Below, one piece after another: positions 46,701 through 54,931 of a stretch of 64,000 nt of DNA; the stretch's first letter is position 1, and the number at the start of each line of letters is the position of its first letter. The notes beneath the pieces were generated by a model that made no database searches, had not been told where the DNA came from, and was given only the letters and a program-made list of their open reading frames with translations. Where the stretch lies: positions 310,001 to 374,000 of the forward strand of contig CAWHYG010000007.1 of assembly GCA_963833505.1 (NCBI GenBank), in the 5' to 3' direction. A program made the position numbers and the translations under genes. Source of the DNA: CAWHYG01 sp963833505 (GTDB taxonomy: Bacteria > Eisenbacteria > RBG-16-71-46 > CAIMUX01).

Positions 46701-46794
46701 CGGCCGCGGAAGGCCCGTCGCGGCCGGTGTGTACTGGGTCCAAGCGCGCTCGGGACGGGCTCGGCCGTCCGAGCGGCTGGTCGTTCTGCGGTGA
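43705..46794 (+). CDS. Secreted subtilisin-like (S8) serine peptidase with pentanucleotide tract
   Basis: 1029 residues from ATG 43705 (AGGAGG upstream). Residues 1-60 form an odd extension that contains the repeat-encoded SSPLLSSPLLSSPLLS; the signal peptide (SVCAFALVLAGVTLAGRAAA) follows it. A Cys-rich N-terminal region precedes the S8 domain (about 465-770). The triad is visible as GEVDTGI (D478), CDAHGTVMAG (H519) and LCSGAAAQTAG (S715). The oxyanion-hole segment reads VAASDD (D626) where subtilases have AAGN, and many extra Cys suggest disulfides. The last ~80 residues are the FlgD/Por-type domain ending RLVVLR. No in-frame start lies between the repeat and the signal peptide, so translation must cross the repeat. 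Predicted role: surface or extracellular proteolysis, possibly phase-variable. Confidence 0.85.
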   Translation: MRSSAATRVGPRTYRSCSVSQQGKSWRAPGPRFLSSPLLSSPLLSSPLLSPRRSLPRQRGRERRIGITASVCAFALVLAGVTLAGRAAAGPNAGGVLFLAADTTAVVDSSYCGATPLPACSLSVVSLPMWNPTTTVFRVWAAFPPDSSPRLKGLTFGLRYDPAKVVLLNYGTCGDFELPGPGWPGTGTGTSMLWDAAQTSNPVEAYWFQGYAYSYVDGDTTSLALTPHPDQGGYFVDDAKPGALDPIAAYGAIGFGTVGKLPCPVDQGGQDGVQWIHQSQPGSGQPPDTSGTLPPDLPPSNAVDLVLPPGVMQFNPNEADPVAIGSVQFGNSTLRSVLIGGNAETIQKSFPGGTPADTTATTADGQQVRIPDLSGFYEVKFASPADAQACTPLLRDLSSVTLADLVPERHYVVSAPNDPFYDDFCVWPHDAQWFLRNDGYRQLAYCTNSVSGQDIGAEYAWQQAGGYGDSTVVIGEVDTGILGGMAQGPSHPDLRVIPLSEDERRLIDTNPGVDWCDAHGTVMAGIAAAKTNNSLGVAGVCGGCSLLDIDVSTCDSLACTLHQNCIYPSAEYYKYLGAALQVQLPYSAAVRVFDMPFSTPGSAGHAEVAALWTVYLQGVALVAASDDSSFTAPAYYTPAHIPFVCGAGGSTWAGLFFDSSTSCYRPKRHGTAAGSMIHLCAPASGEFPSTYPTSGACSDPGNGDGLYYGTEGLCSGAAAQTAGAIGLLQSMAVRHWGQGLPADAVVGILETTAVPFAGDPKLTDPCTSCPRFEYGRGILNVGAAAEVVRNLTNRGTIRACYARKSGGDIVPGTWSYVAIDSFTVQGQPWYEFKASAEVTYSYHSWVRRAGTDCVTNTFASCCRDPYDRIYLATMKAPVHDCHYDMDASGNLIIVGYDYAQKLPTGQLQYLVGEDNVVMQYDAIWEPVAVADSSRLSTGSDVRLARPACPARPPIALRYWTEGRGAVEARVVDAAGRVVWERRLDQGPRGWQGLSWDGRDGRGRPVAAGVYWVQARSGRARPSERLVVLR
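43802..43851 (+). repeat. Ten perfect TCCTC units inside the S8 peptidase gene
   Basis: Fifty bases of uninterrupted 5-bp repeat within codons ~33-49 of the peptidase gene, upstream of the signal-peptide codons. A gain or loss of one unit shifts the frame, and a change of three units restores it. With ten units the frame is open. Confidence 0.97.
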
Positions 46795-46814
46795 TTCATG
46801 GCCGGGGTAGTGCT

Positions 46815-48344
46815 GTGACGCGCTATGGCGACTTGATCCGGGCCAGGCTCCGTCTTCGCCGCATCGCGGCCGGTCTTAGGCGCGGGTCGTCAGGCGGCAC
46901 CCGCGGGACCTCAGTCGGGGCTTGGCTCCTCAGGTCCGCAGCGGCCGCGGTGATCCTGCCAGGCTGGCTATCGGTCGCATCAGCGAAGACCTGGCATGTC
47001 CAGTGCGACCCGGATCATCCACTGGACCAGATCGGGTCCGTGGCGGTGCAGGCCTCGGACGGCGACGTCATCGAGGTTGGGCCGGGCACCTACTACGAGC
47101 ACATCCCCGTGCCCGTCATCGATCTCACCTTCGTGGCCACGGACGGTCCGTTCGTCACGATCCTGGACGGCAGCCAGCCGATCAACGGAAGGCAGGGCAG
47201 CATCCTCTATTCTGCGGTGCCGGGTGCCGCGACGTCGCTGTCGGTGCAGGGATTCACCTTTCAGAACGGGCAGGGGTACGACGATGGGTTTGCGAAGGCC
47301 GGCGGGGCGATCTACTGGGCGGAGGACGTGGGAATCCGGGACCAGACCGTCACGATCACGAACTGCCGCTTCCTGAACAACATTCTGCCCCCCGGCTACG
47401 GCGGCGCCGGGGCGTGGTTCTCCAACCTCCATCACGTCGTCCTGGAGGACTGCGAGTTTTCCGGGAACTGGACGGACAATCATGGCAACGCCGTGTTCGC
47501 CCAGGGCCAGGCGACTGGGGACATAACCCTCCGGCGGTGCACGTTTCACATGGGAGACGGAAGCAGCGACAGCGTAGGCCTTTACATCGAGACGGTGGTG
47601 ATGGACCACTGCTTCTTCGACGCGACTGACTACAACACGGCCAGCGGAAGTCTGTGGCTCGTTTGCCCGGAGGCCACGCTGACGAACAACATCTTCATCG
47701 ATCACGGGACCGGGGCCGAGGCCACGGAGATGCTGATCGGCACGGCGACCATCGGGTACTATCCGCTCCAACGCCTGACGCTCGAGGGCAATCTGTTCTG
47801 GAATTCGGCCCTCTCGGACAGCGCCTCGCCATGGACTGTGGATATCGCGATGGACAACCACGCGGACGTAATCCACGGCAACACGTTCGTGCACGCCGGG
47901 CTGCTCGAGGACGGCGGCGGCCAGCCGCTGGACTGTCGGGACAACGTCTTCTACAAGTGCACGACGCTTCTGGTGACCTCCTCCGGCGGAACCGTGTCCT
48001 GCTGCGACTCCTGGCCGGGACCAATCCAGTACGGCGCGGCCTACACCGTGCTCGACTCGGTGCGGGCGGACCCTTTGTTCTGTGGGGAATCGTACGGCGA
48101 TTTCCACGTTTCGCCTTCAAGCCCCTGCGCGCCGGGGAGTCACTTCGGCTGCGGGCTGATTGGCGCGTGCGGGGTGGCCTGTGACCCGATACCGGTCCAG
48201 ACAACCACCTGGGGGCAGATCAAGAGCCGGTTCGAGCCGCCGGCTTCTTCACTTCGGCCGGCGGCAAGAGTGCCTCCTACATCGCGCGATGGTCGCCGAC
48301 TTCTCCGGCAGGTCTTCCCGGCCGGGCGCCCGCGGCAGGACTGA
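46815..48344 (+). CDS. Secreted right-handed beta-helix protein with altered C-terminus
   Basis: About 509 residues from GTG 46815, 20 bases after the S8 peptidase stop; the ribosome binding site is weak. An Arg-rich start and a late signal sequence (SAAAAVILPGWLSVASA) are followed by a pectate-lyase-like beta-helix: ASDGDVIEVGPGTYYEHIPV, then repeated turns such as GFTFQNGQG, ITNCRFLNN, LEDCEFSGNW, LRRCTFHMG, LTNNIFIDHG and LEGNLFWNSA. Such proteins bind or cleave polysaccharide; no catalytic residues could be assigned. The natural end is probably the TTTWGQIKSRF segment (about 48231). Beyond it the frame runs into Pro/Arg-rich sequence to TGA 48344, because the DNA there belongs to another gene remnant in a different frame. 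Confidence 0.75.
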   Translation: MTRYGDLIRARLRLRRIAAGLRRGSSGGTRGTSVGAWLLRSAAAAVILPGWLSVASAKTWHVQCDPDHPLDQIGSVAVQASDGDVIEVGPGTYYEHIPVPVIDLTFVATDGPFVTILDGSQPINGRQGSILYSAVPGAATSLSVQGFTFQNGQGYDDGFAKAGGAIYWAEDVGIRDQTVTITNCRFLNNILPPGYGGAGAWFSNLHHVVLEDCEFSGNWTDNHGNAVFAQGQATGDITLRRCTFHMGDGSSDSVGLYIETVVMDHCFFDATDYNTASGSLWLVCPEATLTNNIFIDHGTGAEATEMLIGTATIGYYPLQRLTLEGNLFWNSALSDSASPWTVDIAMDNHADVIHGNTFVHAGLLEDGGGQPLDCRDNVFYKCTTLLVTSSGGTVSCCDSWPGPIQYGAAYTVLDSVRADPLFCGESYGDFHVSPSSPCAPGSHFGCGLIGACGVACDPIPVQTTTWGQIKSRFEPPASSLRPAARVPPTSRDGRRLLRQVFPAGRPRQD

Positions 48345-48514
48345 CGCTCACGGTGCCGAATCCGTACCGGCCCGGGACGCGAGATCGAGGCCTTTCGGCG
48401 GCCGGGTCTAGGAGGATCGTCTTCTGCTCCCTTGAGGAACGTCCGGGCCAGGCCGCCGAGATCGGCCCCGAGGTGCATGCGGGCCGCCACCCCCACGTCC
48501 TGACTCAGGCCTGA
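48242..48514 (+). pseudogene. Fused remnant of another secreted protein (FTSAGG repeat + sorting-domain start)
   Basis: In the frame phased on 48242, the DNA reads GFFTSAGGKSASYIARWSPT followed, after an Ala/Pro linker, by LTLTVPNPYRPGTRDR. The first part matches the FTSAGGxxANxIARW units of propeller-like secreted proteins. The second matches the opening (PNPxRPGTxIR) of the FlgD/Por-type C-terminal domain. The domain breaks down within 10 residues and the frame ends at TGA 48512-48514. It joins the beta-helix gene in a different frame at about 48235-48245. Confidence 0.5.
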
Positions 48515-48607
48515 GTGTCACGGGCGGCCCTCGTCTTCCGGAGGAGGACCGCATCCTCGCCCGCATGACCGACGACGGCGGCCGCGCCGGATGGTACGAT
48601 TCGCGCC

Positions 48608-48884
48608 ATGGACTTCGAGAAAACGCTTCGCGCGCTCCTGGGCGCCGTCGCACAGAAAGAGATCCGCATCACCCATGCTCTTTGACGAGGAAAAGCGCGG
48701 GCTCCTCGAGGAGGCCGGTTCCGCCTCGCGGCGCGAGGAATTCCGCGCGCTCCGGGCCGCGTCGAGCCTTCCACGAGGCGCCTATGGCGACCTCGATCGT
48801 GTGCTCGCGTTCCTGACGGCGATGAGCCGGCTCTTTCCCACGCCGCCGCGGGAGCCGCGGCGGATCACGCGGGCGCTGCTCTGA
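48608..48884 (+). pseudogene. Possible nucleotidyltransferase (AbiEii/DUF6036-like) remnant
   Basis: ATG 48608 opens MDFEKTLRALLGAVAQKEIRI, a start typical of small nucleotidyltransferase-fold proteins of the AbiEii/DUF6036 kind. It ends at TGA 48683-48685 after 25 codons, before the expected GG-x(9-13)-DxD active site. An overlapping frame from ATG 48675 encodes 69 residues (LFDEEKRGLLEEAG, DLDRVLAFLTAMSRLF) that look like a helical C-terminus of the same protein. The active-site middle is missing. An alternative is that the 69-residue frame is a small gene of its own. Confidence 0.4.
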
Positions 48885-48964
48885 GGCCGACCCCGAGACA
48901 AGCATCCATGACCAACGGACCCGACCCCGGCCCGCGCGTCCACCTGGGGAAAGGTGAAGGCGTC

Positions 48965-50374
48965 CTACCGCTGAGCCACCTCCGCCGCCCGCGCCAACAG
49001 CGCCTCGCGGACATTCCGTGACGGATCGTCCACGACCTCCTCGAGCAGGATCCTGAGGATGCGCCCGATCTCGGGTCCGGGGGAGAGGCGTAACTCCGCC
49101 ATCAGGTCATGTCCGTCCACCGCCAGGTCGCGCACCGTGAGGGCGCTCTCCTTCTCGATCTCGAGGTCGATCCGCCGCCGCAGCTCATCCAGCTCGGGCG
49201 CGATCCTCCGGCGGAGCCCGTTCCCCATGGTGTCGGCGCCCCGGAGCGCGAAGAGGCGGGGGAGATGCTCCCGCCCGACGTCTCGCAGGAACCGCCGGAC
49301 GGCGCCGTCGGTCCACTCCGGCCGGTAGTGGAACATGTGAAAGCGCACCAGGTGCGCGACCGTCTCGCGGTCCTCGTTCGGATATCGGAGCCGCTGCAGC
49401 GCCTCGCGCGCCAGGCGCTCCCCGACGAACTGGTGGCCGTAGAAGGTGGCGGTCTCGACGTCCTCCGCGCGGGTGGCCGGTTTGCCCAGATCATGAAAGA
49501 GCACGGCGAGGCGCACCGTCGCCTCTTCCGGAGCCGCGTCGACCGCGGCCAGCGTGTGGTGGTAGACGTCGTAGGCATGATGCGGGTTCTGGGGCACTCC
49601 GAAGCAAGAGGCCAGCTCCGGAAGCACGCGCCGGAGGAGGCCGGTTTCATGGAGGAGGTCGAGCCAGGCGCCGGGACGGGGCGCGCCGAGGAGCTTGTCC
49701 AGCTCTTCCCGGACGCGCTCGGATGAGATCCGCTCGATCCGCCGACCGGAAAGAACCAATCCCCGATAGGTGCCCGCTTCGATCTCGAACTCGAGCTGCG
49801 CCGCGAAACGCACGGCGCGCAGCAGGCGAAGCCCGTCCTCGCGGAAGCGCTCTCCGGCGTCGCCCACGGCGCGCACGAGGCCCGCCTCGAGATCGCCGAG
49901 TCCGCCGGTCGGATCCACCAGCCGATCCTCGATCGGATCGTAGGCCAGCGCGTTCACGGTGAAGTCGCGGCGGACGAGATCCTCCTCGAGCCGGAGCGTG
50001 AACCGGACCGTGTCCGGGCGCCGCGCGTCGGAATAGATGCCGTCGCTCCGGAAGGTCGTGACCTCGTACGGCGTGTTCGCCTCGAGAACGGACACGGTCC
50101 CGAACCGCAGGCCGACCTCGTAGGTGCGCGGGAAGAACGCCTGCACCCGTTCGGGAAGGAGGTCCGTGGCCAGATCCCAGTCGTGGACCGGGCGTCCCAG
50201 CAGGACGTCCCGGACGGCGCCCCCGACCAACCACGCCTGTCCGCCCGCCGCCCTCAGCGTCGCGACGATCTCCATCACCGGGCCGGGCGCGCATCCGGCC
50301 TGGAGGCGAGTGCGATCGGGCCGCCATCTCCGCCCGGACGGACGCGCCGCCGGATGATGCGGACGGCGCGTCAT
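48965..50374 (-). CDS. cca: tRNA nucleotidyltransferase / poly(A) polymerase family with HD domain
   Basis: 469 residues. A class II nucleotidyltransferase head has WLVGGAVRDVLLG and the catalytic HDWDLAT (D65, D67), then RRDFTVNALAYDP and the RNA-binding EDGLRLLRAVRFAAQ. An HD phosphohydrolase domain follows with LFHDLGKPAT and H-x-H patterns (YNV/YHHTLAAVD). This layout fits the CCA-adding enzyme of bacteria with HD-bearing forms, which matures tRNA 3' ends. Both tRNAs in this window already encode CCA, so the role here would be repair. A CCA- versus A- or poly(A)-adding activity needs phylogeny. The start overlaps the nfi stop (ATGA). Confidence 0.87.
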   Translation of the reverse strand: MTRRPHHPAARPSGRRWRPDRTRLQAGCAPGPVMEIVATLRAAGGQAWLVGGAVRDVLLGRPVHDWDLATDLLPERVQAFFPRTYEVGLRFGTVSVLEANTPYEVTTFRSDGIYSDARRPDTVRFTLRLEEDLVRRDFTVNALAYDPIEDRLVDPTGGLGDLEAGLVRAVGDAGERFREDGLRLLRAVRFAAQLEFEIEAGTYRGLVLSGRRIERISSERVREELDKLLGAPRPGAWLDLLHETGLLRRVLPELASCFGVPQNPHHAYDVYHHTLAAVDAAPEEATVRLAVLFHDLGKPATRAEDVETATFYGHQFVGERLAREALQRLRYPNEDRETVAHLVRFHMFHYRPEWTDGAVRRFLRDVGREHLPRLFALRGADTMGNGLRRRIAPELDELRRRIDLEIEKESALTVRDLAVDGHDLMAELRLSPGPEIGRILRILLEEVVDDPSRNVREALLARAAEVAQR

Positions 50375-51264
50375 CGAGTCGCTCCCGGGCGATCGCGTAA
50401 TCCGGGGAAGTCGGGATGGACGCGTGGTGCGCGGTTCCACCGCGCCCCGGCCCGTCGGCCGGGCGCCGATTCCGTCAAGCACCGGGTCTTCCGTGCCCGG
50501 ATGACGGAGAACCGTGTGACTCCGTGGAACCCGGACCGCGCCGCCATCCGCCGCACTTCCTGATCGGCCAGGCGGGTCGGCTCGGGCAGGCGGAATCCCG
50601 CGCCGCAGGCCAGAACGAGGCGCACCGCATCCGGCAGGGTCGTGCGATGGCCGGTGGAGATGAAGAGAGGTTTGACGCCGTCGCGGGTCCGGAGCACCGC
50701 GCCGATCCGTTCGCCGTCATCCACCAAGGGATTCCACGCGCTCCGCTCGAGCGGCGGCTCTTCGCCTTCGCCGATCAAGCGCGATTTGGCGCACCCGACG
50801 GTGGGGAGGTCGAGAAGGATCCCCAGATGCGAAGCCAGTCCGATCCGGCGCGGATGCGCGCGCCCCTGACCGTCGCAGAGCACCGCTTGAGGAATGACGG
50901 TGAGGCGCTCGAACGCCCGGCAGAGAATCGGCACTTCGCGGAAGCTCAAGAGTCCCGGCACGTACGGGAACCGAAGCGGGCCTTCGGCCCGGGCCGTTTC
51001 GAGGACCTTGAGGTCAGCCAGGCGGAGCACCACCACGGCGGCGAAGAGACGATCTCCGCGCACCGCGACGTCGCAGCCGGCAATGCGTTCGAGGCCCCGC
51101 CAGCGAAGACGCGTGACCCGGACCCGGTGGCGCAGAATCTCCTGCTCGGCGCGAGCCTCGGCCGGAGACAGATCCCAGCGGCAGGGAAAGACCGGACGGA
51201 GGCGGCCGGCGCGTTTAGGTGCTGCCTCAGGCTGCGCGGCCTCTTGTCGTTTCCGGAGCGTCAT
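50371..51264 (-). CDS. nfi: Endonuclease V (deoxyinosine 3' endonuclease)
   Basis: 297 residues. It cuts DNA near deoxyinosine (or inosine in RNA). The three acidic metal ligands are in place: IAGCDVAV (D65), YVPGLLSFREVP (E110) and LCDGQGRAHPRRIGLASHLG (D131), with the GCAKSRL loop afterwards. An N-terminal ~20-residue basic extension and a C-terminal extension of about 50 residues make it longer than the usual 220-240. ATG 51264 has GGGAAG 6-7 bases upstream. It leads a two-gene unit with cca. Confidence 0.93.
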   Translation of the reverse strand: MTLRKRQEAAQPEAAPKRAGRLRPVFPCRWDLSPAEARAEQEILRHRVRVTRLRWRGLERIAGCDVAVRGDRLFAAVVVLRLADLKVLETARAEGPLRFPYVPGLLSFREVPILCRAFERLTVIPQAVLCDGQGRAHPRRIGLASHLGILLDLPTVGCAKSRLIGEGEEPPLERSAWNPLVDDGERIGAVLRTRDGVKPLFISTGHRTTLPDAVRLVLACGAGFRLPEPTRLADQEVRRMAARSGFHGVTRFSVIRARKTRCLTESAPGRRAGARWNRAPRVHPDFPGLRDRPGATR

Positions 51265-51416
51265 GTCTTGCTTCCCGTTCTCCTGTCGTCTCCCGGTTCC
51301 GGGGACGGCCGAGCGGCCGCCTGCAGGATCCGACCCCGAACAGCCTTGCAGATCGGTCCGGGCTGCGCCAGTTCGGGCCGTCCTCCGGCTGGACGCCACC
51401 GCCGGATGCCGCGCGC

Positions 51417-51445
51417 TTGCGTGCCGGGCCCTGGAAGCGTATCAT
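51417..51445 (+). promoter_or_regulatory. Sigma70-type promoter for the M1 peptidase
   Basis: TTGCGT (51417-51422), 17 bases, TATCAT (51440-51445), about 130 bases before the ATG at 51578. The remaining divergent gap 51265-51577 (313 bases) shows nothing else recognisable. Confidence 0.45.
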
Positions 51446-51577
51446 CACCTTCGCCGAACGGATGTCCGGACGTGACCGCCGGGGACTCATCGGCGACGAC
51501 AGGTCCTTGGCTGCGGCCAGCCGGCCGGAGCGAAGAGACCGGCGGGAACGAGCGCTCGGACGGTGAAAGGAGCGGAC

Positions 51578-53587
51578 ATGAGGCGGATCCGAAGGAACTG
51601 GGTGCCGGCGCTGGCCGGCTTGGGTCTTTTCGTCTTTTCCAGCGTCGCGCGCGCGACGGTTCCGCCGCCGATCCCCTCCTCGGCCGAACGCGGCGCGTTC
51701 ATCCAGGCGGAGGAGTCGCAGTTCGCTCGGGCGAAGAGCGCCCTCGGAACCCAAAACGTCCACGACCAGTACGATGTCACGCATTATGACGTCACCCTGG
51801 GCCTCAACATCGGCGCCAAGGTCCTGACCGGCACGGTCATCGTCGAGGCCACCGCCCAGATCGCGAATCTCTCCAGCATCCAGCTCGACCTCTATTCGCC
51901 CATGGTGGTCGACGGCGTGCTGGTGAACGGCGCCGCCGCTCCCTACAACTTCGCCAACAATCTCATCACGGTGACCCTGGATCACACCTATCAACCCAAT
52001 CAGGCCTTCGAGGTCACCTGCAGCTACCATGGAACTCCCGCCTACAGCGGGGCGCCTTTCCGGTGGAACACGCACGGCTCCGGCGTGCCGATGATCCTGA
52101 GCTACTCCGAACCGTACGGAGCCCCGGCCTGGTGGGTCTGCAAGGACGACTGCAAGGACAAGGCGACCTTCTCGATCCACGTGACCGGGCCCGACACCCT
52201 CGTCACGGTGTCGAACGGGCTGCTCCAATCGGTGGTCCACCACGCGGATCACACTGCCACGTACAACTGGGCCACGAACTACCCGATGTCCGACTATCTG
52301 TTCTCCATCGCCACGACCAACTTCGAAAAATGGTCCGCGATCTACACCGCGCTCGACCACTTGCGGCAGATGGAGGTGGATTACTATGCCTATCCCGAGG
52401 ACTTCGCCAACAGCCAGGGGAGCTGGGGCCGCAACATCCAGATGATGCAGTACTACGCCAGCATCTTCGGCGAGTTCCCCTTCCTGTCGGAGAAGTACGC
52501 CATCGCGGAGTTCGAGCACACCGGCGCCATGGAGCACCAGACCGCGACCTCCATGGGGTGGACCTACGTGACCGGCTCGGGCGCCAACGACTACGTGGTC
52601 GCCCATGAGCTGTCGCATTCCTGGGTCGGCGACATGATCACGATGCGCTCCTACGCCCATGCCTGGATCAAGGAGGGATTCGCCACCCACTGCGAGGCGC
52701 TCTACTTCGAGCATCTCTACGGAACCGGGTACTATCACGCCTATATGGACAGCATGAACGTCCTCGCCTATGCCCTGAAGGAGATCTACAACGTCAATCC
52801 GCCGCTCGACCCCGTCATCTATTACAAGGGCGGGTGGGTGCTCCACATGTTGCGGCACGTGATCGGCGACAACGCCTACTTTGCCGGGGTCCGCGGCTAT
52901 GCCAACAACCCCAATCTGATGTACGGCAACGCCGTGACCGAAGATCTCCGCGACGCCTTCGCCGCCAGCTCCGGGATGAACCTGGACTGGTTCTTCACCG
53001 AGTGGATCTACAATCCCGGCTATCCGGTTTACCTGCCGCACTGGCAGGCGACGCCCTCGGGCGGCGGCTACGACGTGCAACTCAGCCTGACGCAGACCCA
53101 GACAGTAGGCCCGATCTTCAAGATGCCGATCGACGTCGCGGTCGGGACGGCGGACGGACCGGCGAGGTTCGTGGTCTGGGACTCGCTTCAGGTCCAGAGT
53201 TTCACGCTGCATGTGGACTCCCAGCCGCAGAACGTCATGCTCGATCCCGACCACTGGCTGATCTATGACCTCGACGCCGCTTCCGGCGCGAACGGCGCGC
53301 AGCTTTCGGCCTCGGTGGATCTGCGGGCCTGTCCGAATCCGTTCCTGGGGGAGACTTCGCTCTCGTTCTCGCTGCCGGGGCGCGTCGCGGCTCGTCTGGG
53401 GATTTTCGATCTCACCGGCCGGTTGGTGCGGTCGTTGGTGCAGTCGCCGAGCCTGGAGTCGGGTCCGCACCTCGTTCTCTGGGACGGGCGGGACGATGAA
53501 GGCCGGGCCCTTCCGGCCGGTGTGTACTACCAGCGGCTGGATGCGGGCGGACGAAAAACCGTTGGAAGCGTCGTCCGGATTCGCTAG
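51578..53587 (+). CDS. Secreted M1-family zinc aminopeptidase with C-terminal sorting-type domain
   Basis: 669 residues. ATG 51578 is preferred over the upstream GTG because AAAGGAG lies 5 bases before it; it gives a proper signal peptide (WVPALAGLGLFVFSSVARA). The M1 domain shows EHTGAMEHQTA (GAMEN variant, with His for Asn), the zinc site AHELSHSWVGD (H343, E344, H347) and the third ligand IKEGFATH (E366), with exact HExxH-x18-E spacing. The C-terminal ~85 residues are a FlgD/Por-type domain (PNPFLGETSLSFSLPG, DGRDDEGRALPAGVYY, ending SVVRIR). Predicted role: trimming peptides outside the cell after the endopeptidases encoded nearby. Confidence 0.92.
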   Translation: MRRIRRNWVPALAGLGLFVFSSVARATVPPPIPSSAERGAFIQAEESQFARAKSALGTQNVHDQYDVTHYDVTLGLNIGAKVLTGTVIVEATAQIANLSSIQLDLYSPMVVDGVLVNGAAAPYNFANNLITVTLDHTYQPNQAFEVTCSYHGTPAYSGAPFRWNTHGSGVPMILSYSEPYGAPAWWVCKDDCKDKATFSIHVTGPDTLVTVSNGLLQSVVHHADHTATYNWATNYPMSDYLFSIATTNFEKWSAIYTALDHLRQMEVDYYAYPEDFANSQGSWGRNIQMMQYYASIFGEFPFLSEKYAIAEFEHTGAMEHQTATSMGWTYVTGSGANDYVVAHELSHSWVGDMITMRSYAHAWIKEGFATHCEALYFEHLYGTGYYHAYMDSMNVLAYALKEIYNVNPPLDPVIYYKGGWVLHMLRHVIGDNAYFAGVRGYANNPNLMYGNAVTEDLRDAFAASSGMNLDWFFTEWIYNPGYPVYLPHWQATPSGGGYDVQLSLTQTQTVGPIFKMPIDVAVGTADGPARFVVWDSLQVQSFTLHVDSQPQNVMLDPDHWLIYDLDAASGANGAQLSASVDLRACPNPFLGETSLSFSLPGRVAARLGIFDLTGRLVRSLVQSPSLESGPHLVLWDGRDDEGRALPAGVYYQRLDAGGRKTVGSVVRIR

Positions 53588-53734
53588 CGCGACACACAGG
53601 TGCGGGACCGGCCGCAGCCGCCACCCGAAACGGTTGGTGCCGGTTCAGACGTTCTCCCGCAGTTGCCGGCGCCGCTCTCATGGTGCTTGGTTCTCCGTTC
53701 GCACACGTCCGATTATCGGATGGGACGGGGCGCG

Positions 53735-54724
53735 GACTGTGTGACGATTGCGGACCTGAACGGCGATGGACGCCCACCACGACTATGACACCGGGGTCGC
53801 TCCCAGTTGCGTCGCGGTGGGCGACCTGAACGCCGATGGAAGACCGGACCTGACGGTGTGCTGCGAGACCAGCGACGACGTCGAGGTCTTTTCGGGCCAG
53901 GGGGATGGGAGCATTGCTCCGCTCGGGCAGTACTGGGCGGGAGGCGGGCCCGCCTTCCTCGCGGTCGCGGATCTGACCTCGGACGGGACTCTCGATGTCG
54001 TGACCGCGAACGCGGCCGACGGCACGCTGTCGGTGCTGCCTGGGAAGGGCGACGGCTCCCTGACGCCGAAGGTTGCCTACCTGACCGGCTTGTACCCGCA
54101 TTGGGCGGCCGTCGGAGATCTGAACGGCGACGGGATACCGGACCTGGTGACGGCGAACTGGGGAGACAACACGCTCTCCGTCCTGCCGAGCGTCGGGGAC
54201 GGATCATTCGGGACGGAGACTGTCTTTCCCGCCGAACCGTCTCCATCCTGCCCGGAAACGGGGACGGGACGTTCGGAACCAGGCTCGAGTACGCGGCCGG
54301 AGATGAACCGATGGGGCTGACCCTGGCGCACCTGAACGGTGACGGCCGGCCGGATCTGGCCGTCCCCGATTTCGGCCAGGACAACGTCTCCGTCCTGTTG
54401 AATGTCTCACCGGCGTCTTCCCGTGTGGCGCCGGGCGCTTCCATCCCGGCGTTTCGCCTCGCGGCGGCGCGGCCGAATCCGTCCCGAGGACCGATCCTGC
54501 TCGATTTCTCCCTGCCGGCCGCGGCCCGCGCGCGGATGGCGGTCTACGACGCGGAGGGTCGACTGATCCGCACCGTTCTCGACGGCGCGCTGGGCTCCGG
54601 CGCTCATTCCCTGACCTGGGACGCCCGGAACGACCGCGGCGAGCGGGTCCCGGCGGGCGTGTACTATTACGAGCTACGGGCGCCGGGGCACACGATCGGA
54701 AGGCCTCTCGTGATTCTCCGATGA
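53735..54724 (+). pseudogene. FG-GAP/VCBS repeat secreted protein, broken by frameshifts
   Basis: Three frame segments of one former gene. Segment A (53735-53788) reads DCVTIADLNGDGRP then a stop. Segment B (about 53766-54235, next frame) carries three repeats, e.g. VAVGDLNADGRPDLTV and AVGDLNGDGIPDLVTANWG. Segment C (about 54230-54724, frame of A) has ILPGNGDGTFGT, LAHLNGDGRPDLAV and an intact FlgD/Por-type end (DARNDRGERVPAGVYYYELR, ending PLVILR). The 5' end with the signal peptide is missing. FG-GAP repeats form calcium-bound beta-propellers in surface proteins. At least two frameshifts and a 5' loss make a product unlikely. Confidence 0.8.
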
Positions 54725-54783
54725 GGTAGATCGGATCTGGCAGCCCGAGCCGCGGAGGGTTGCGGAGCCGGTGGCCGGCGCTG

Positions 54784-54817
54784 AGCGATCCTTCCTTCCG
54801 GGAGGATCGCTTTCCTT
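54784..54817 (+). terminator. Terminator before leuS
   Basis: A 9-bp perfect stem AGCGATCCT/AGGATCGCT (54784-54792 with 54803-54811) with a 10-base loop, followed by TTCCTT. It ends transcription from the secreted-protein island upstream of the leuS promoter. Confidence 0.7.
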
Positions 54818-54871
54818 GTCATCGGCGCGAAGGCGGCGACGCAGCAAATCATGACCCGGAGTTCCCTCGGG

Positions 54872-54901
54872 TTGCACCCGATCCGCTCGGTAGCCTAGAA
54901 T
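54872..54901 (+). promoter_or_regulatory. Sigma70-type promoter for leuS
   Basis: TTGCAC (54872-54877), 18 bases, TAGAAT (54896-54901), about 30 bases before the ATG at 54932, leaving a short leader with AAAGGA as ribosome binding site. Confidence 0.65.
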
Positions 54902-54931
54902 CCGCCTTCACCATCGGAAGAAAGGACGACG

